Positions 51,111 through 60,241 of a stretch of DNA of 64,000 nucleotides are shown here, piece after piece. Numbering within the stretch: the first letter of the stretch is position 1; each line of letters opens with the position of its first letter. The DNA is from JANSYP01 sp038751255 (GTDB taxonomy: Bacteria > Pseudomonadota > Alphaproteobacteria > Rhodobacterales > Rhodobacteraceae): assembly GCA_038751255.1 (NCBI GenBank), contig JBCDGN010000006.1:1-64000 (forward strand), written 5' to 3'. A program made the translations under genes and the position numbers. The notes under the pieces are model-generated. The model was not told the origin of the DNA, made no database searches, and saw nothing but the letters and a program-made list of their open reading frames with translations.

Positions 51111-52168
51111 ATGGGGTGATCAAGCGCTATGGAACGGCGCAAGTGATCCACGGCGTTGATTTAGAGATCGAAAATGGCGAGTTCTGCGTGTTCGTCGGCC
51201 CGTCAGGTTGCGGCAAGTCAACGCTTTTGCGGATGATCGCCGGGCTTGAGGAAACCACTGAAGGGGAGATGTCCATCGGCAGCCGTGATGTGACGCATCT
51301 GGAACCAGCCCTGCGTGGGGTCGCCATGGTGTTTCAGACCTATGCACTTTACCCGCATATGTCGGTGGCGGAAAACATGGGCTTTGGGCTGAAAATGACC
51401 GGTCATCCAAAAGATGAGATCGACTCAAAGGTGTCGGAGGCAAGCCGCATTCTGAAGCTCGATGAGTATCTCAGCCGCAAACCAAAAGCGCTCTCGGGCG
51501 GTCAACGGCAACGGGTGGCCATCGGTCGTGCCATTGTTCGCGGCCCTGAAGTTTTTCTCTTCGATGAACCGCTCTCCAACCTTGATGCCGAGTTGCGTGT
51601 GGAGATGCGTGTGGAGATTGCCCGGCTGCACAATGAGATTGGCGCCACGATGATCTACGTCACCCATGACCAGGTGGAGGCCATGACCATGGCCGATAAG
51701 ATCGTGGTTCTGCGGGCGGGGCGGATCGAGCAGGTCGGCGCGCCAATGGAGCTTTATCACAACCCAGCAAACCGCTTTGTGGCCGGGTTTATTGGCTCGC
51801 CTTCAATGAATTTTGTCACAGGTGAGATCACCCCAGGAGGATTGAAGGCGCCGGCGCTTACCGACCAAGCGCTGGCTTTGCCTGCAAAATACCGGACCGG
51901 CAAAGTGATCGCAGGTCTGCGCCCGCAGCATTTGCGGCTCGCCCCGGGCAACAGCCACAAGATCGACTTGGTCGAACATCTTGGTGGAACATCTTACGTC
52001 CATATCGATGCACCGGACGGCACTCGTCTTGTGGTGGAGACCCGCGAAGACGATCCGGAGCCAGAAGGAGATACCACCGGTCTCAGCATCGATCCGAACC
52101 GATTGTTCCTGTTCGACGCCCAAAACGAAGAGCGACTGGTTCCCGAGCCAGAGCTAGAGACGGCCTAA
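51092..52168 (+). CDS. sugar ABC importer ATPase (UgpC/MsmK-like)
   Basis: A 358-residue ATPase. Walker A GPSGCGKST (36-44), Q-loop in MVFQTYALYPHM, signature LSGGQ (134-138), Walker B FLFDEP (155-160), and a C-terminal OB/TOBE regulatory domain (~235-350). ATG 51092 follows AGGGGAGA. It completes the importer whose binding protein and permeases lie on the other strand. Such ATPases can serve several sugar importers. Confidence 0.94.
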   Translation: MSGVTLNGVIKRYGTAQVIHGVDLEIENGEFCVFVGPSGCGKSTLLRMIAGLEETTEGEMSIGSRDVTHLEPALRGVAMVFQTYALYPHMSVAENMGFGLKMTGHPKDEIDSKVSEASRILKLDEYLSRKPKALSGGQRQRVAIGRAIVRGPEVFLFDEPLSNLDAELRVEMRVEIARLHNEIGATMIYVTHDQVEAMTMADKIVVLRAGRIEQVGAPMELYHNPANRFVAGFIGSPSMNFVTGEITPGGLKAPALTDQALALPAKYRTGKVIAGLRPQHLRLAPGNSHKIDLVEHLGGTSYVHIDAPDGTRLVVETREDDPEPEGDTTGLSIDPNRLFLFDAQNEERLVPEPELETA

Positions 52169-52194
52169 CTGACGGCCGCAGCGACAGGGGCTTT

Positions 52195-52920
52195 CTAAGT
52201 CCCTGATGCCGCGATTGTCTGTAGCCGTTCCGCCAACGCACCGGGCGCGGTGACCATCGCGTCATGGCCGGTCTTTATCTCCGTCACCGGCCATCCAAGG
52301 GCCAAGGCGCGTTCATGGGCAATTTTTGCAGGCGGATAGGACGGCTCTGTGCAGCGGATGTAATGAGCGGGAACGCCATTGCCGACCGGGGCCTTCAGAC
52401 TAAGGGCAGAGGTAAAGGTCTCGAAAGGATGCGGTGTCAGCCTCGGGGCGAGAAAGGCCACATCCTGTGGCAGAGTAACCCCAAAGCTTTCCGGCGGGGC
52501 CGGTGGCAAGCTAAGCCCGCCACTGGTTTTCTCGGCAAGCGCGGTACGATCTGCCGCGATCTCCTCGGGCAAAAGGCTTAGCCAAGTCTCGCCGGTCTCC
52601 AGGGCAATCGCATCAAGATAGACCAGTTTCGCAAGCCGTTCAGGGATGCGGTCGGCGACACCAGTGATCGGTATGCCCCCAAAGCTGTGGCCTACCAGAA
52701 CGACGTCGCTCAGATCCTCAAAAAGGATATGTTGGACAATATCCTCGACGAAAACCTCAACTGTGATACCGGGGCGCAGGAGATGCGCCCGTTCGCCCAA
52801 GCCGGTCTGGGTGGGTGCTGAAACACTATGACCCTTGGCGCGCAACAGCGTTTCAACCCGTGCCCAGCACCAACCACCATGCCAGACACCATGGACCAAA
52901 ACATAGTGTCGCTTGACCAT
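52195..52920 (-). CDS. alpha/beta hydrolase (esterase/MES-like)
   Basis: A 241-residue alpha/beta-fold hydrolase. LVHGVWHGGWCW gives the oxyanion-hole loop, Ser79 in LVGHSFGG is the nucleophile elbow, and a C-terminal His is in TGHDAMV. The SAPTQTGLGERAHLL segment is typical of the methylesterase/hydroxynitrile-lyase-like group. The start is ATG 52920, five bases after the upstream stop. It is convergent with the sugar ATPase. The substrate is unknown. Confidence 0.88.
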   Translation of the reverse strand: MVKRHYVLVHGVWHGGWCWARVETLLRAKGHSVSAPTQTGLGERAHLLRPGITVEVFVEDIVQHILFEDLSDVVLVGHSFGGIPITGVADRIPERLAKLVYLDAIALETGETWLSLLPEEIAADRTALAEKTSGGLSLPPAPPESFGVTLPQDVAFLAPRLTPHPFETFTSALSLKAPVGNGVPAHYIRCTEPSYPPAKIAHERALALGWPVTEIKTGHDAMVTAPGALAERLQTIAASGT

Positions 52921-52925
52921 TTGGC

Positions 52926-53729
52926 CTAGTTGATCGTCGCGAAATTTGCGTGGGCAGCCACCAGCCAAGTGCCGTTGATACGTTGAAACACGGTCATCCG
53001 TCGGGCTTTGGCTTCAACGGTTTTGCCATCCCGCGTCTCATCTACAGTGACGACGTAGCGTGTCACCATGGTGTTGCTGAAGCTGGTCGCGACAAGGTCT
53101 TCGATCACCGGCTGGCCATCGATCGTGGGAAGATCGCTGGCGAGATAATCCTCCAGTGTGTATCCCGATCCATCGACGCGCAGAACTTGGAAATCTGGGG
53201 CGAGAACGGCACGGATCTTGTCTCGATCGCCGCTTTGAATGGCAGCAAAGAAGTCATAGATCGCTTTGCTCGAAGCTGTGGTGACATCGTTTTCACCCGT
53301 CCCCAAGGCAGCGAGCGCGATGAGAGACCATTCGCCGCCACGTTCCGCAAATACCGCGATCCGCGGAAGACTGGGGACTGAACGCGCGGTCCCTTCAAAT
53401 TGTCCGGTATAGGTGATCTCGAAAGTTGCGGTCAGAAGATCATTGTCGCGCCGCACCGTCAGATCACTGACATCGTAGTCAACGATGGATTTGGGAAAGC
53501 TCAGGTATTCGGCTTTGTCGAAATGAAGCCCATCCGAGCCGATGATCTGAAAGCTCTCGCCCAAAAACACCTGTAAATCGTCTCTGTCCGGTCCAAGATC
53601 GGTGTAGAAACGGTCGATCAGTTCACGCGCCAACGCGTCGTCGTCGTCCGCTGTTTGGCCTATCATGGCAGTTGGCGTGAGCGCGCAGAGAGCGCTCACC
53701 GAAAAAATCCCAATCAATCGCTGAAACAT
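52926..53729 (-). CDS. exported protein with two SnoaL/NTF2-like domains
   Basis: A 267-residue protein with a signal-like N-terminus (1-25, SALCALTPTAMIGQ). Two cone-shaped NTF2-like halves are visible: ~32-145 (ELIDRFYTDLGPDRDDLQVF, FHFDKAEYLSFP-like) and ~155-267 (YDFFAAIQSGDRDKIRAVLAP, YTLEDYLASDLP, FQRINGTWLVAAHANF). Many such domains bind small hydrophobic ligands; no catalytic residues can be assigned. It is probably co-transcribed with the hydrolase. Confidence 0.75.
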   Translation of the reverse strand: MFQRLIGIFSVSALCALTPTAMIGQTADDDDALARELIDRFYTDLGPDRDDLQVFLGESFQIIGSDGLHFDKAEYLSFPKSIVDYDVSDLTVRRDNDLLTATFEITYTGQFEGTARSVPSLPRIAVFAERGGEWSLIALAALGTGENDVTTASSKAIYDFFAAIQSGDRDKIRAVLAPDFQVLRVDGSGYTLEDYLASDLPTIDGQPVIEDLVATSFSNTMVTRYVVTVDETRDGKTVEAKARRMTVFQRINGTWLVAAHANFATIN

Positions 53730-53802
53730 CTAAGACCCTCGCATATCTGACGCGGCCAGTTCAGCGCATCGCGCGTGTTATCTCAACCCTCAGAATCGCA
53801 CG

Positions 53803-54933
53803 CTACGATCCGGCGAGCGCCGGGCTGTCCTGGAACTCCGACATCTCAACCGCGCGTTTTTCATCGATTGAGCGTTGCGCCGCGATTCCCATCAAGGCTG
53901 CGCGTTTGCCATCCTCCAAGCTGACTTCGGGGGCGGTCCGTTCACCGCGCACGAGTTCCAGGAATTTCTGGTGTTGGTAGAATGTACTGCCATTGTGGTC
54001 CCCGGCATCGAGGATGGTGGGGTCAACCGGGATTTCTTCGCGCATAGGTCCTTTGGGCTGTCGTGGGCTGACCACAACCTGGGGAACCGGCGGGGCGCCA
54101 AGGTCCTCGGGCCAGAACCGCGCCGGTCCCGGAACAAAAGCCTCGATTTTGCCGGTCGCGCCGACGGCGGACAGTTCTTCTTGATAGCGCGAGCCCTCGG
54201 CGAACATGCACAGATCCAGCATCGCCCGTGCTCCATTGTCGAAATCGACGATGACGAAGCCGTTGTCGAACACATCCGGCCTCTGGCCGCCGATCTCTTC
54301 ATCGCGATGGTTCACATCCTGCCCGCCAGAGGCCATCACACGGACTGGCTCTGCCCCGATTGCCACCCGCATCAAGTCAAAGAAATGGCAGCATTTCTCG
54401 ACAAATGTCCCGCCTGTTTGGCTGTTGAACCGGTTCCAAGCATCGACCTTGTGAAGGAAGGGAAATCGGTGCTCACGAATGGTCAGCATCTTGATGCCAC
54501 CGGTCGCATCCTTGAGCTTGGAAAGAAAGGCCGCAATCGGGGGCATATAGCGGTATTCCATCGCCACCCAGACCGGCGCGGGATAGGTCTCAATCAACTG
54601 CTCAAGCTGGCTCAACTCGTGCTGGTCGATAAACAGCGGCTTTTCTACCAGAACCGGAAGCGGACGGTGACGCGCCAACATCTCAAGCTGCGGAACATGG
54701 GCATGGTTGGGGCTCGCGATCAGCAGGCAGTCGAGCCCTTCAAAGCTCAAGAGCGCCTCGATCCCCGGCATCATCTGAGCATGCGGTGCAATCCCTTTGG
54801 CCGCAGCAGCCATGGCAGAGTTCGGTTCAAAGATGGCCGTGACTTCTGCATCGGGTAAAAGCGCGATATTGCGCAGATGCTCTTGCCCCATCATGCCGCA
54901 ACCGATCAGGCCATATCGTGTTGTCGTCGTCAT
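53803..54933 (-). CDS. Gfo/Idh/MocA-family oxidoreductase
   Basis: A 376-residue NAD(P)-dependent sugar or polyol dehydrogenase-like enzyme. N-terminal Rossmann motif YGLIGCGMMGQEH, the VLVEKPLFID motif with the catalytic Lys of EKP, and the C-terminal beta-sheet domain with a long insertion. It follows the UTRA-type GntR gene by 8 bases on the same strand. That regulator and the divergent flavin-oxygenase/TRAP operon suggest a shared catabolic route. The substrate is unknown. Confidence 0.9.
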   Translation of the reverse strand: MTTTTRYGLIGCGMMGQEHLRNIALLPDAEVTAIFEPNSAMAAAAKGIAPHAQMMPGIEALLSFEGLDCLLIASPNHAHVPQLEMLARHRPLPVLVEKPLFIDQHELSQLEQLIETYPAPVWVAMEYRYMPPIAAFLSKLKDATGGIKMLTIREHRFPFLHKVDAWNRFNSQTGGTFVEKCCHFFDLMRVAIGAEPVRVMASGGQDVNHRDEEIGGQRPDVFDNGFVIVDFDNGARAMLDLCMFAEGSRYQEELSAVGATGKIEAFVPGPARFWPEDLGAPPVPQVVVSPRQPKGPMREEIPVDPTILDAGDHNGSTFYQHQKFLELVRGERTAPEVSLEDGKRAALMGIAAQRSIDEKRAVEMSEFQDSPALAGS

Positions 54934-54941
54934 GCGCTCCC

Positions 54942-55682
54942 CTAACTCAAACGCTGTACATATCGGGCTCGATCAGGATCGAACCAGGTTCTTGAAAACT
55001 CCACCGGATGGTCGGCCTGCGCCCAACTCAGCCGTTCGATGTAGCCCACCATCTCACCTGGGGCTTTCGGAAAGCTTTTCGGTGCCCAATCTGGTAGAGG
55101 CCCCAGCCAGACCCGGTCTTCGATTCGGCGGATCCAAAACCCCAAGGAACGCCGATAATAAAGATAGAGGGACTCCGAAAGAGCCTCTGGGCTCACCGCC
55201 CCTGCCGACCTATCGAGCCAGATATCTTCGACCGCTACAGGTAGGTGATCCAAATGGCGCACCCGTTGGATGCGAGTCGCCCGGTCAGAGGCCCCGAAAG
55301 TCGGAAGATCCGGAGGTTTGTCCTGCTCTAAAACATCCAACACATGCGCGGTGGGCAGACCGCCACCTTGCGGCAGTTCCAGTCTGAACAACGAATAAAT
55401 CCCGCCCGTCTCTTCGGTATGCTGGATGTAGTTGCCAGAGCCTTGGACCCGGGTCAGAAACCCATCTTTTTCCAATTGCGCCAGAGCTTTGCGCAGGGTC
55501 CGAACCGTCGTGCCATACTGCCCGGCCAAGACCCGTTCGGGCGGCAGTTTTTCACCATCTGACAGCCTGCCCGCGGCGATATCGCGGATCAGCGCTTCAT
55601 GGATTTGGACATGCAGCGGCAATGCTGAAGAGCGGACGGTGTGAAGGGACAGGGGAGGACCTCGAAAAAATTGATACACCAT
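54942..55682 (-). CDS. GntR-family regulator, HutC/UTRA subfamily
   Basis: A 246-residue protein. A GntR winged helix (~25-85: IRDIAAGRLSDGEKLPPER, YGTTVRTLRKALAQLEKDG) is followed by a UTRA ligand domain (~100-240: RIQRVRHLDHLPVAVEDIWL, YIERLSWAQADHPVEFS). The true start could be further in than ATG 55682, because no clear ribosome site is seen. It faces the LLM/AKR/TRAP operon, with a TTGAT-N4-ATCAA repeat between. It is a likely repressor of both directions. Confidence 0.9.
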   Translation of the reverse strand: MVYQFFRGPPLSLHTVRSSALPLHVQIHEALIRDIAAGRLSDGEKLPPERVLAGQYGTTVRTLRKALAQLEKDGFLTRVQGSGNYIQHTEETGGIYSLFRLELPQGGGLPTAHVLDVLEQDKPPDLPTFGASDRATRIQRVRHLDHLPVAVEDIWLDRSAGAVSPEALSESLYLYYRRSLGFWIRRIEDRVWLGPLPDWAPKSFPKAPGEMVGYIERLSWAQADHPVEFSRTWFDPDRARYVQRLS

Positions 55683-55695
55683 TGATTTACATCAA
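55682..55695. promoter_or_regulatory. candidate operator for the UTRA-type GntR regulator
   Basis: TTGAT-TTAC-ATCAA is a perfect inverted repeat with five-base arms at the start codon of the regulator gene. A further TTGAT lies at 55671-55675. The position suits repression of both divergent transcripts. Not proven. Confidence 0.45.
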
Positions 55696-55743
55696 GGCGA
55701 CTGTTAGGGAAAGCCCAAAGCAGCCCGTTGTGCGGAGGAATCG

Positions 55744-56898
55744 ATGACAATCGTTCCCGTCACCTCACCCGATCTCGACGCTGTGGAAGTTTCCTGGTTC
55801 GCAGCGCTGTGTTCGGATGACTATCAGTTTCTCGGGGTGCCCGATGGGGATTTGCGGTCGTCCTGGGCGCATTGCTCTGACATTGTGAAAACTGCCGAGG
55901 CGCAGGGTTTTCGCAACATTCTTTGCCCGTCCTCCTATCAGGTCGGGCAAGACACGCTGAGCTTTGTGGCGGGCTGCGCACCGATCACCAATAAGATCAA
56001 TCTGCTGGCCGCCGTGCGCTGCGGCGAGATGCAACCGATAATGCTCGGTCGGACTATCGCGACGCTTGATCACATGCTTGAAGGGCGGCTGACGGTGAAC
56101 ATCATCTCGTCCGATTTCCCTGGAGAGAAGGCCGACAGCGCTTACCGCTATCAACGCTCGCGGGAAGTGGTGGAGATCCTTAAGCAATGCTGGACGCAGG
56201 ACGAAATCAACCATCAAGGTGAGGTCTATCAATTCTCGGGCCTAACCACGGATCCGGCCCGTCCCTATCAAACCGGCGGACCGCTTCTATATTTCGGAGG
56301 GTACTCGCCCCCGGCGCTAGAGCTTTGCGGTCAGCATTGCGACGTCTATCTGATGTGGCCCGAGCCAGTAGAGGCGCTTGAGGGCCGGATGCGCGCGGTC
56401 CATGCTGTGGCCGAGCAGTACGACCGTACCCTGGATTACGGGCTCCGGGTCCATATGATCGTGCGGGACACAGAAGCCGAGGCGCGTGAGTATGCTGATT
56501 ACATCGTCTCAATGCTTGATGATGAATATGGCCGCAAGATCCGCGAACGCGCCCTTGATGCGACCTCATTGGGGGTCAGTCACCAGGCCGCGAATCGCGA
56601 TTTATCTGATGAATATGGCTATGTAGAGCCCAGCCTCTGGACCGGGGTCGGCCGCGCGCGCTCCGGCTGTGGCGCCGCGCTTGTCGGCTCGACCGATCAG
56701 GTGCTGAGCAAACTAGAGACCTATCAGAAGATGGGCATTCGGGCCTTTATTCTGTCGGGCTATCCCCATATCGACGAAGCAGAGCATTTTGGGAAACGCG
56801 TCATGCCGCATCTAAAAACCTGTTCTCTGCCGCATGCTTACGGGCGCGTCCCGGCAGAGCCACCACCGACGCCCCTTGCGGCAGGAGTACGACGCTAA
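55744..56898 (+). CDS. LLM-class FMNH2-dependent monooxygenase (SsuD-like)
   Basis: A 384-residue bacterial-luciferase-type enzyme close to alkanesulfonate monooxygenases. Features are FRNILCPSSYQVGQDTLSF, LEGRLTVNIISSDFPGE (the SsuD-type core), YRYQRSREVVEIL and LYFGGYSPPA. It needs reduced flavin, and a flavin reductase gene lies two genes downstream. It may desulfonate, or oxidatively cleave, the compound imported by the TRAP system in the same operon. A GGAGG site precedes ATG 55744. Confidence 0.92.
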   Translation: MTIVPVTSPDLDAVEVSWFAALCSDDYQFLGVPDGDLRSSWAHCSDIVKTAEAQGFRNILCPSSYQVGQDTLSFVAGCAPITNKINLLAAVRCGEMQPIMLGRTIATLDHMLEGRLTVNIISSDFPGEKADSAYRYQRSREVVEILKQCWTQDEINHQGEVYQFSGLTTDPARPYQTGGPLLYFGGYSPPALELCGQHCDVYLMWPEPVEALEGRMRAVHAVAEQYDRTLDYGLRVHMIVRDTEAEAREYADYIVSMLDDEYGRKIRERALDATSLGVSHQAANRDLSDEYGYVEPSLWTGVGRARSGCGAALVGSTDQVLSKLETYQKMGIRAFILSGYPHIDEAEHFGKRVMPHLKTCSLPHAYGRVPAEPPPTPLAAGVRR

Positions 56899-57788
56899 TG
56901 GAACGGGTCACGCTTCCCGGAGGCGTTAGCCTCAGCCGCCTGGTCTACGGCATGTGGCGCGTCGGCGATGACAGCGACACCTCACCCGAACATGTGGCGG
57001 CAAAGATCCACGCTTGCCTCGACCAAGACATCACCACGATTGACCAAGCTGACATCTATGGTGGGTACACCGCCGAGGCGATCCTTGGCGCAGCACTGAA
57101 ATCCGATCCAAGCCTGCGCGACCGGATCGAAATCGTTACCAAATGCGATATCGTGGCCCCAGTTGGGCGCTATGCTGACCGGCGCGCGAAACACTATGAC
57201 ACCAGCCGCGCCCATATCGAGGCCTCAGTGGAAACCTCGCTGACCGAGATGGGGATCGACCATATCGATCTGCTGCTGCTGCACCGACCCGACCCCCTGA
57301 TGGACCACGCCGAGACCGGTCCCGCGTTGGATGATCTGGTTGCCTCTGGCAAAGTACGCGCCGTGGGCGTGTCGAATTTCCGGCCCTGGGATTGGGCGCT
57401 GCTGCAATCGGCGATGAAAACACCTCTGGCGACCAACCAGATTGAAATTTCCCTCTCCGAAATCCGCCCCTTCACCAATGGCGATCTGGTCTTTCACCAG
57501 AAAGAAGGCTATCCGCTGATGGCTTGGTCACCGCTTGGTGGTGGGGATTTGATGACCGGCTCGGGTCCTTTGGCCGAGCGAATGGATGAAATCGCGGCAC
57601 AATTTGGTGTCGACCGGGCCGCGGTCGCCGTCGCGTTTTTGCTGCGCCATCCCGCGGTCATTTTGCCCGTTTTGGGCACAAACACGCTCTCCCGGATCAA
57701 AACCATCTCAGACGCTCTCAAAGTAACACTCGACCGGGAAACCTGGTTTGTCCTCTACGAAGCCGCATTAGGATCGGAGGTAGCTTGA
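56898..57788 (+). CDS. aldo/keto reductase
   Basis: A 296-residue (beta/alpha)8 NADPH-dependent reductase of the YdhF/AKR branch. Residues of the catalytic tetrad appear as ITTIDQADIYGGY (Asp and Tyr), IVTKCDI (Lys) and LLLLHRPDPLMD (His). It overlaps the monooxygenase stop by one base. Probably acts on the aldehyde or ketone made by the oxygenase. Confidence 0.93.
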   Translation: MERVTLPGGVSLSRLVYGMWRVGDDSDTSPEHVAAKIHACLDQDITTIDQADIYGGYTAEAILGAALKSDPSLRDRIEIVTKCDIVAPVGRYADRRAKHYDTSRAHIEASVETSLTEMGIDHIDLLLLHRPDPLMDHAETGPALDDLVASGKVRAVGVSNFRPWDWALLQSAMKTPLATNQIEISLSEIRPFTNGDLVFHQKEGYPLMAWSPLGGGDLMTGSGPLAERMDEIAAQFGVDRAAVAVAFLLRHPAVILPVLGTNTLSRIKTISDALKVTLDRETWFVLYEAALGSEVA

Positions 57789-58300
57789 TGGCCGTTCATC
57801 CCCGCCGCGCGCAACATCATTTCACACCGGATGAAACCAATACCCGCGCGCTGCGAGAAGCCTTTGGTCAGTTCGCCACAGGCGTGACCATCGTCACCGC
57901 CCCGCATGAAGACGGGGTCGTGGCGATCACCGCGAACAGCTTTTCGTCGGTCTCGCTCAGCCCGCCCTTGGTACTGTGGTCGCCGGATCGTAACTCGCGC
58001 CGTTTTCCTTATTTCGAGGCCGCGCGCCACTATGCCATCCATGTGCTGGCGACAGATCATGACGCGCTGTGCTGGAAGGTGGCGAAAGACGCCTATGGAT
58101 TGCGCGCCCATGATCTGCCACTCAATGAAGACGGCGTACCGGTTCTGGAAAACTGCCTAGCACGGTTCGATTGCACACAAAAAGCCGTGTATGACGGTGG
58201 CGATCATGCCATTGTGCTGGGTCAGGTGGACCGGGTGGAGATGCGTCAGGACGGTGAGGCATTGGCCTTTTTCAAAGGAAAGGCCTTGTCGATCATATAA
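57788..58300 (+). CDS. flavin reductase (FMN-binding split barrel)
   Basis: A 170-residue flavin reductase-like protein. Typical blocks are ALREAFGQFATGVTIVTA, GVVAITANSFSSVSLSPPLV, HYAIHVLATDHD and GDHAIVLGQVDRVE. It supplies reduced FMN to the LLM monooxygenase. ATG 57788 overlaps the previous stop. Confidence 0.93.
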   Translation: MAVHPRRAQHHFTPDETNTRALREAFGQFATGVTIVTAPHEDGVVAITANSFSSVSLSPPLVLWSPDRNSRRFPYFEAARHYAIHVLATDHDALCWKVAKDAYGLRAHDLPLNEDGVPVLENCLARFDCTQKAVYDGGDHAIVLGQVDRVEMRQDGEALAFFKGKALSII

Positions 58301-58338
58301 GACCGGCGTCGGAGGAGGCGCCGCAAGGGGAGGAGTTG

Positions 58339-58929
58339 ATGGAGCCAATCCTGGCCGCCATAGGCCTGTTGCACCGCCTAAACGGAGCACTTCTGGCCGT
58401 GGGGCGCGGCATCGGCATGTTGGCGATGGCCGCCATGGTCGTTGCGATCCTCATCCAAGTCTTCTTTCGATACGTTCTTGGCAACGCGCTGCCCTGGCCC
58501 GATGAGGCCGCGCGTTTCTGCATGCTGTGGATGACCGGGCTGATGGCGCCCACGGCATTTCGGGTCGGCGGATTTGTCGCCATCGATACGATTGAAGCGA
58601 TTTTACCTGGCCGCGCAATGCAGGTGCTCAATTTCTGCCTCCTCTGCGTGACGCTGGTGGTTCTGGTGATCGCCGCACAAATCGGCTGGAAAGAGATTAC
58701 CGGCATCGGCGGGCGCTTTGCCACGGCCTCACTCTATGTGCCACTCTCGCTTAGCTTTGACGAATGGTACCGCGTGCCACGCAGCTGGATGATGCTATCG
58801 CTGTTTATCGGCCTCTTGCTGCTGATATTGGTCAATATCGAGCTGTTGCTGCGCCGCTTGGTTGCCATTCTCCAGGGCGAAGACCAACTGCCGCGCATTT
58901 CCGATATCGATATGGCGGGGCCTGAGTAA
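58339..58929 (+). CDS. TRAP transporter small permease (DctQ-type)
   Basis: A 196-residue inner membrane protein with four helices and the DctQ features VFFRYVLGNALPWPDEAARF and a C-terminal fourth helix (FIGLLLLILVNIELLLRRL). The start ATG 58339 follows AGGGGAGGAG. It forms the membrane part of the importer with the next gene product. One-base overlap with the large permease. Confidence 0.93.
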   Translation: MEPILAAIGLLHRLNGALLAVGRGIGMLAMAAMVVAILIQVFFRYVLGNALPWPDEAARFCMLWMTGLMAPTAFRVGGFVAIDTIEAILPGRAMQVLNFCLLCVTLVVLVIAAQIGWKEITGIGGRFATASLYVPLSLSFDEWYRVPRSWMMLSLFIGLLLLILVNIELLLRRLVAILQGEDQLPRISDIDMAGPE

Positions 58930-60218
58930 TGCTGATTTGGTTCCTTCCGGTCTTCCTTGTCCTCCTGATGATCGGCTTGCCGGTCTTCTTTGCGCTGCTG
59001 GCCGCGCCAGGCGCGCTTCTTTGGCTGAACGGCCAAGAACGCGACATCACGCTGCTTTATCGCAACCTCTACAATGGGATGGACAGTTTCCCACTGATGG
59101 CGATCCCGTTCTTCATGCTGGCCGGAGAGCTGATGAACCGCGGTGGCATCACCCTGCGACTGGTGGAGTTCTCGCAAGCCCTTGTCGGCCATCTTCGCGG
59201 TGGGTTGGCGCATGTGAATGTCTTGTCCTCGATCATGTTTGCCGGTCTCTCTGGTTCGGCCGTGGCGGACACCTCTGCACTGGGTTCTATGCTGATCCCT
59301 GCAATGGAAAAACAGGGCTACACGCGCCGTTTCGCTGCGGCGATCACAGCGGCAAGTTCGGTGATCGGGCCGATCATCCCGCCGTCGGGCATCATGATCA
59401 TCTACGCCTATGTCATGGGAGAAAGCGTGGCGGCGCTGTTCTTGGCGGGGATCGTCCCAGGCGTTCTGATCGGTCTGGGACTGATGTTCATGGTCAAACT
59501 TATGGCCGATCGATACGATTTTCCCACGGCAGGTCGAAGCTATACTTGGCGGGAACGCGGGGAAGCTGGCTTGAAAGCCTTCTTCCCACTGATGACTCCG
59601 GTGATCATCCTGGGCGGTATTCTGGGCGGTGTCTTCACCCCGACCGAAGCGGCCGCCATCGCGGTCTTCTATGCCATCATCATCGGGCTGTTCGTGACTC
59701 GGTCCCTGACACTGGGCGAGATGCCGAATGTGCTGACACGCGCGGGTATGACCTCGGCCGTGGTGCTGTTGCTGGTCGGGGCGGCGATGTCGTTTAAGAC
59801 CGTCGTCAGCCTCAGCCATGCGCCGGAACAACTCGCGGCCTTCATCCTGTCGCTGACCGAGAACCCGCTGATCCTACTGTTCTTGATCAACCTGCTGTTG
59901 TTCGTGGTCGGCATGTTCCTAGATGCCGGACCTGCGATCATCATCTTGGGGCCAATCCTGGGGCCGGTCTTTGTCGATCTGGGCGTCGAGCCGGTCCATT
60001 TCGCAATCATCATGTGTGTCAACCTCACCGTCGGCCTGGCCACCCCGCCCATGGGGTTGGTGCTCTTCGTTGCCGCGGCGGTGTCGCGCGAACGGGTCTC
60101 GACAATCGCCGTGGCGATCCTGCCCTTCCTGGCCGTTGAGGTTATTGCCATCTTCCTGATCACCTTCGTCCCGGCCATTTCTCTGACCGTGCCGCGGCTC
60201 ACCGGATTTTTGAACTAG
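58929..60218 (+). CDS. TRAP transporter large permease (DctM-type)
   Basis: A 429-residue protein with about 12 helices. DctM signatures are visible: SFPLMAIPFFMLAGELMNRG, MFAGLSGSAVADTSALGS, ASSVIGPIIPPSGIMI and GLATPPMGLVLFVAA. It imports an organic acid-like solute with a sodium gradient, using the binding protein encoded downstream. Confidence 0.95.
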   Translation: MLIWFLPVFLVLLMIGLPVFFALLAAPGALLWLNGQERDITLLYRNLYNGMDSFPLMAIPFFMLAGELMNRGGITLRLVEFSQALVGHLRGGLAHVNVLSSIMFAGLSGSAVADTSALGSMLIPAMEKQGYTRRFAAAITAASSVIGPIIPPSGIMIIYAYVMGESVAALFLAGIVPGVLIGLGLMFMVKLMADRYDFPTAGRSYTWRERGEAGLKAFFPLMTPVIILGGILGGVFTPTEAAAIAVFYAIIIGLFVTRSLTLGEMPNVLTRAGMTSAVVLLLVGAAMSFKTVVSLSHAPEQLAAFILSLTENPLILLFLINLLLFVVGMFLDAGPAIIILGPILGPVFVDLGVEPVHFAIIMCVNLTVGLATPPMGLVLFVAAAVSRERVSTIAVAILPFLAVEVIAIFLITFVPAISLTVPRLTGFLN

Positions 60219-60241
60219 ACCGAGCATCAAGGAGGATACGC

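Noticed and set aside
53875..54858. Open frame of 327 codons on the plus strand
   Set aside because: Antisense of the Gfo/Idh/MocA gene, with biased residue composition and no motif.
58734..59831. Open frame of 365 codons on the minus strand
   Set aside because: Antisense of the TRAP permease genes. The translation is a His/Asp/Gln-rich low-complexity chain, typical of a shadow frame.
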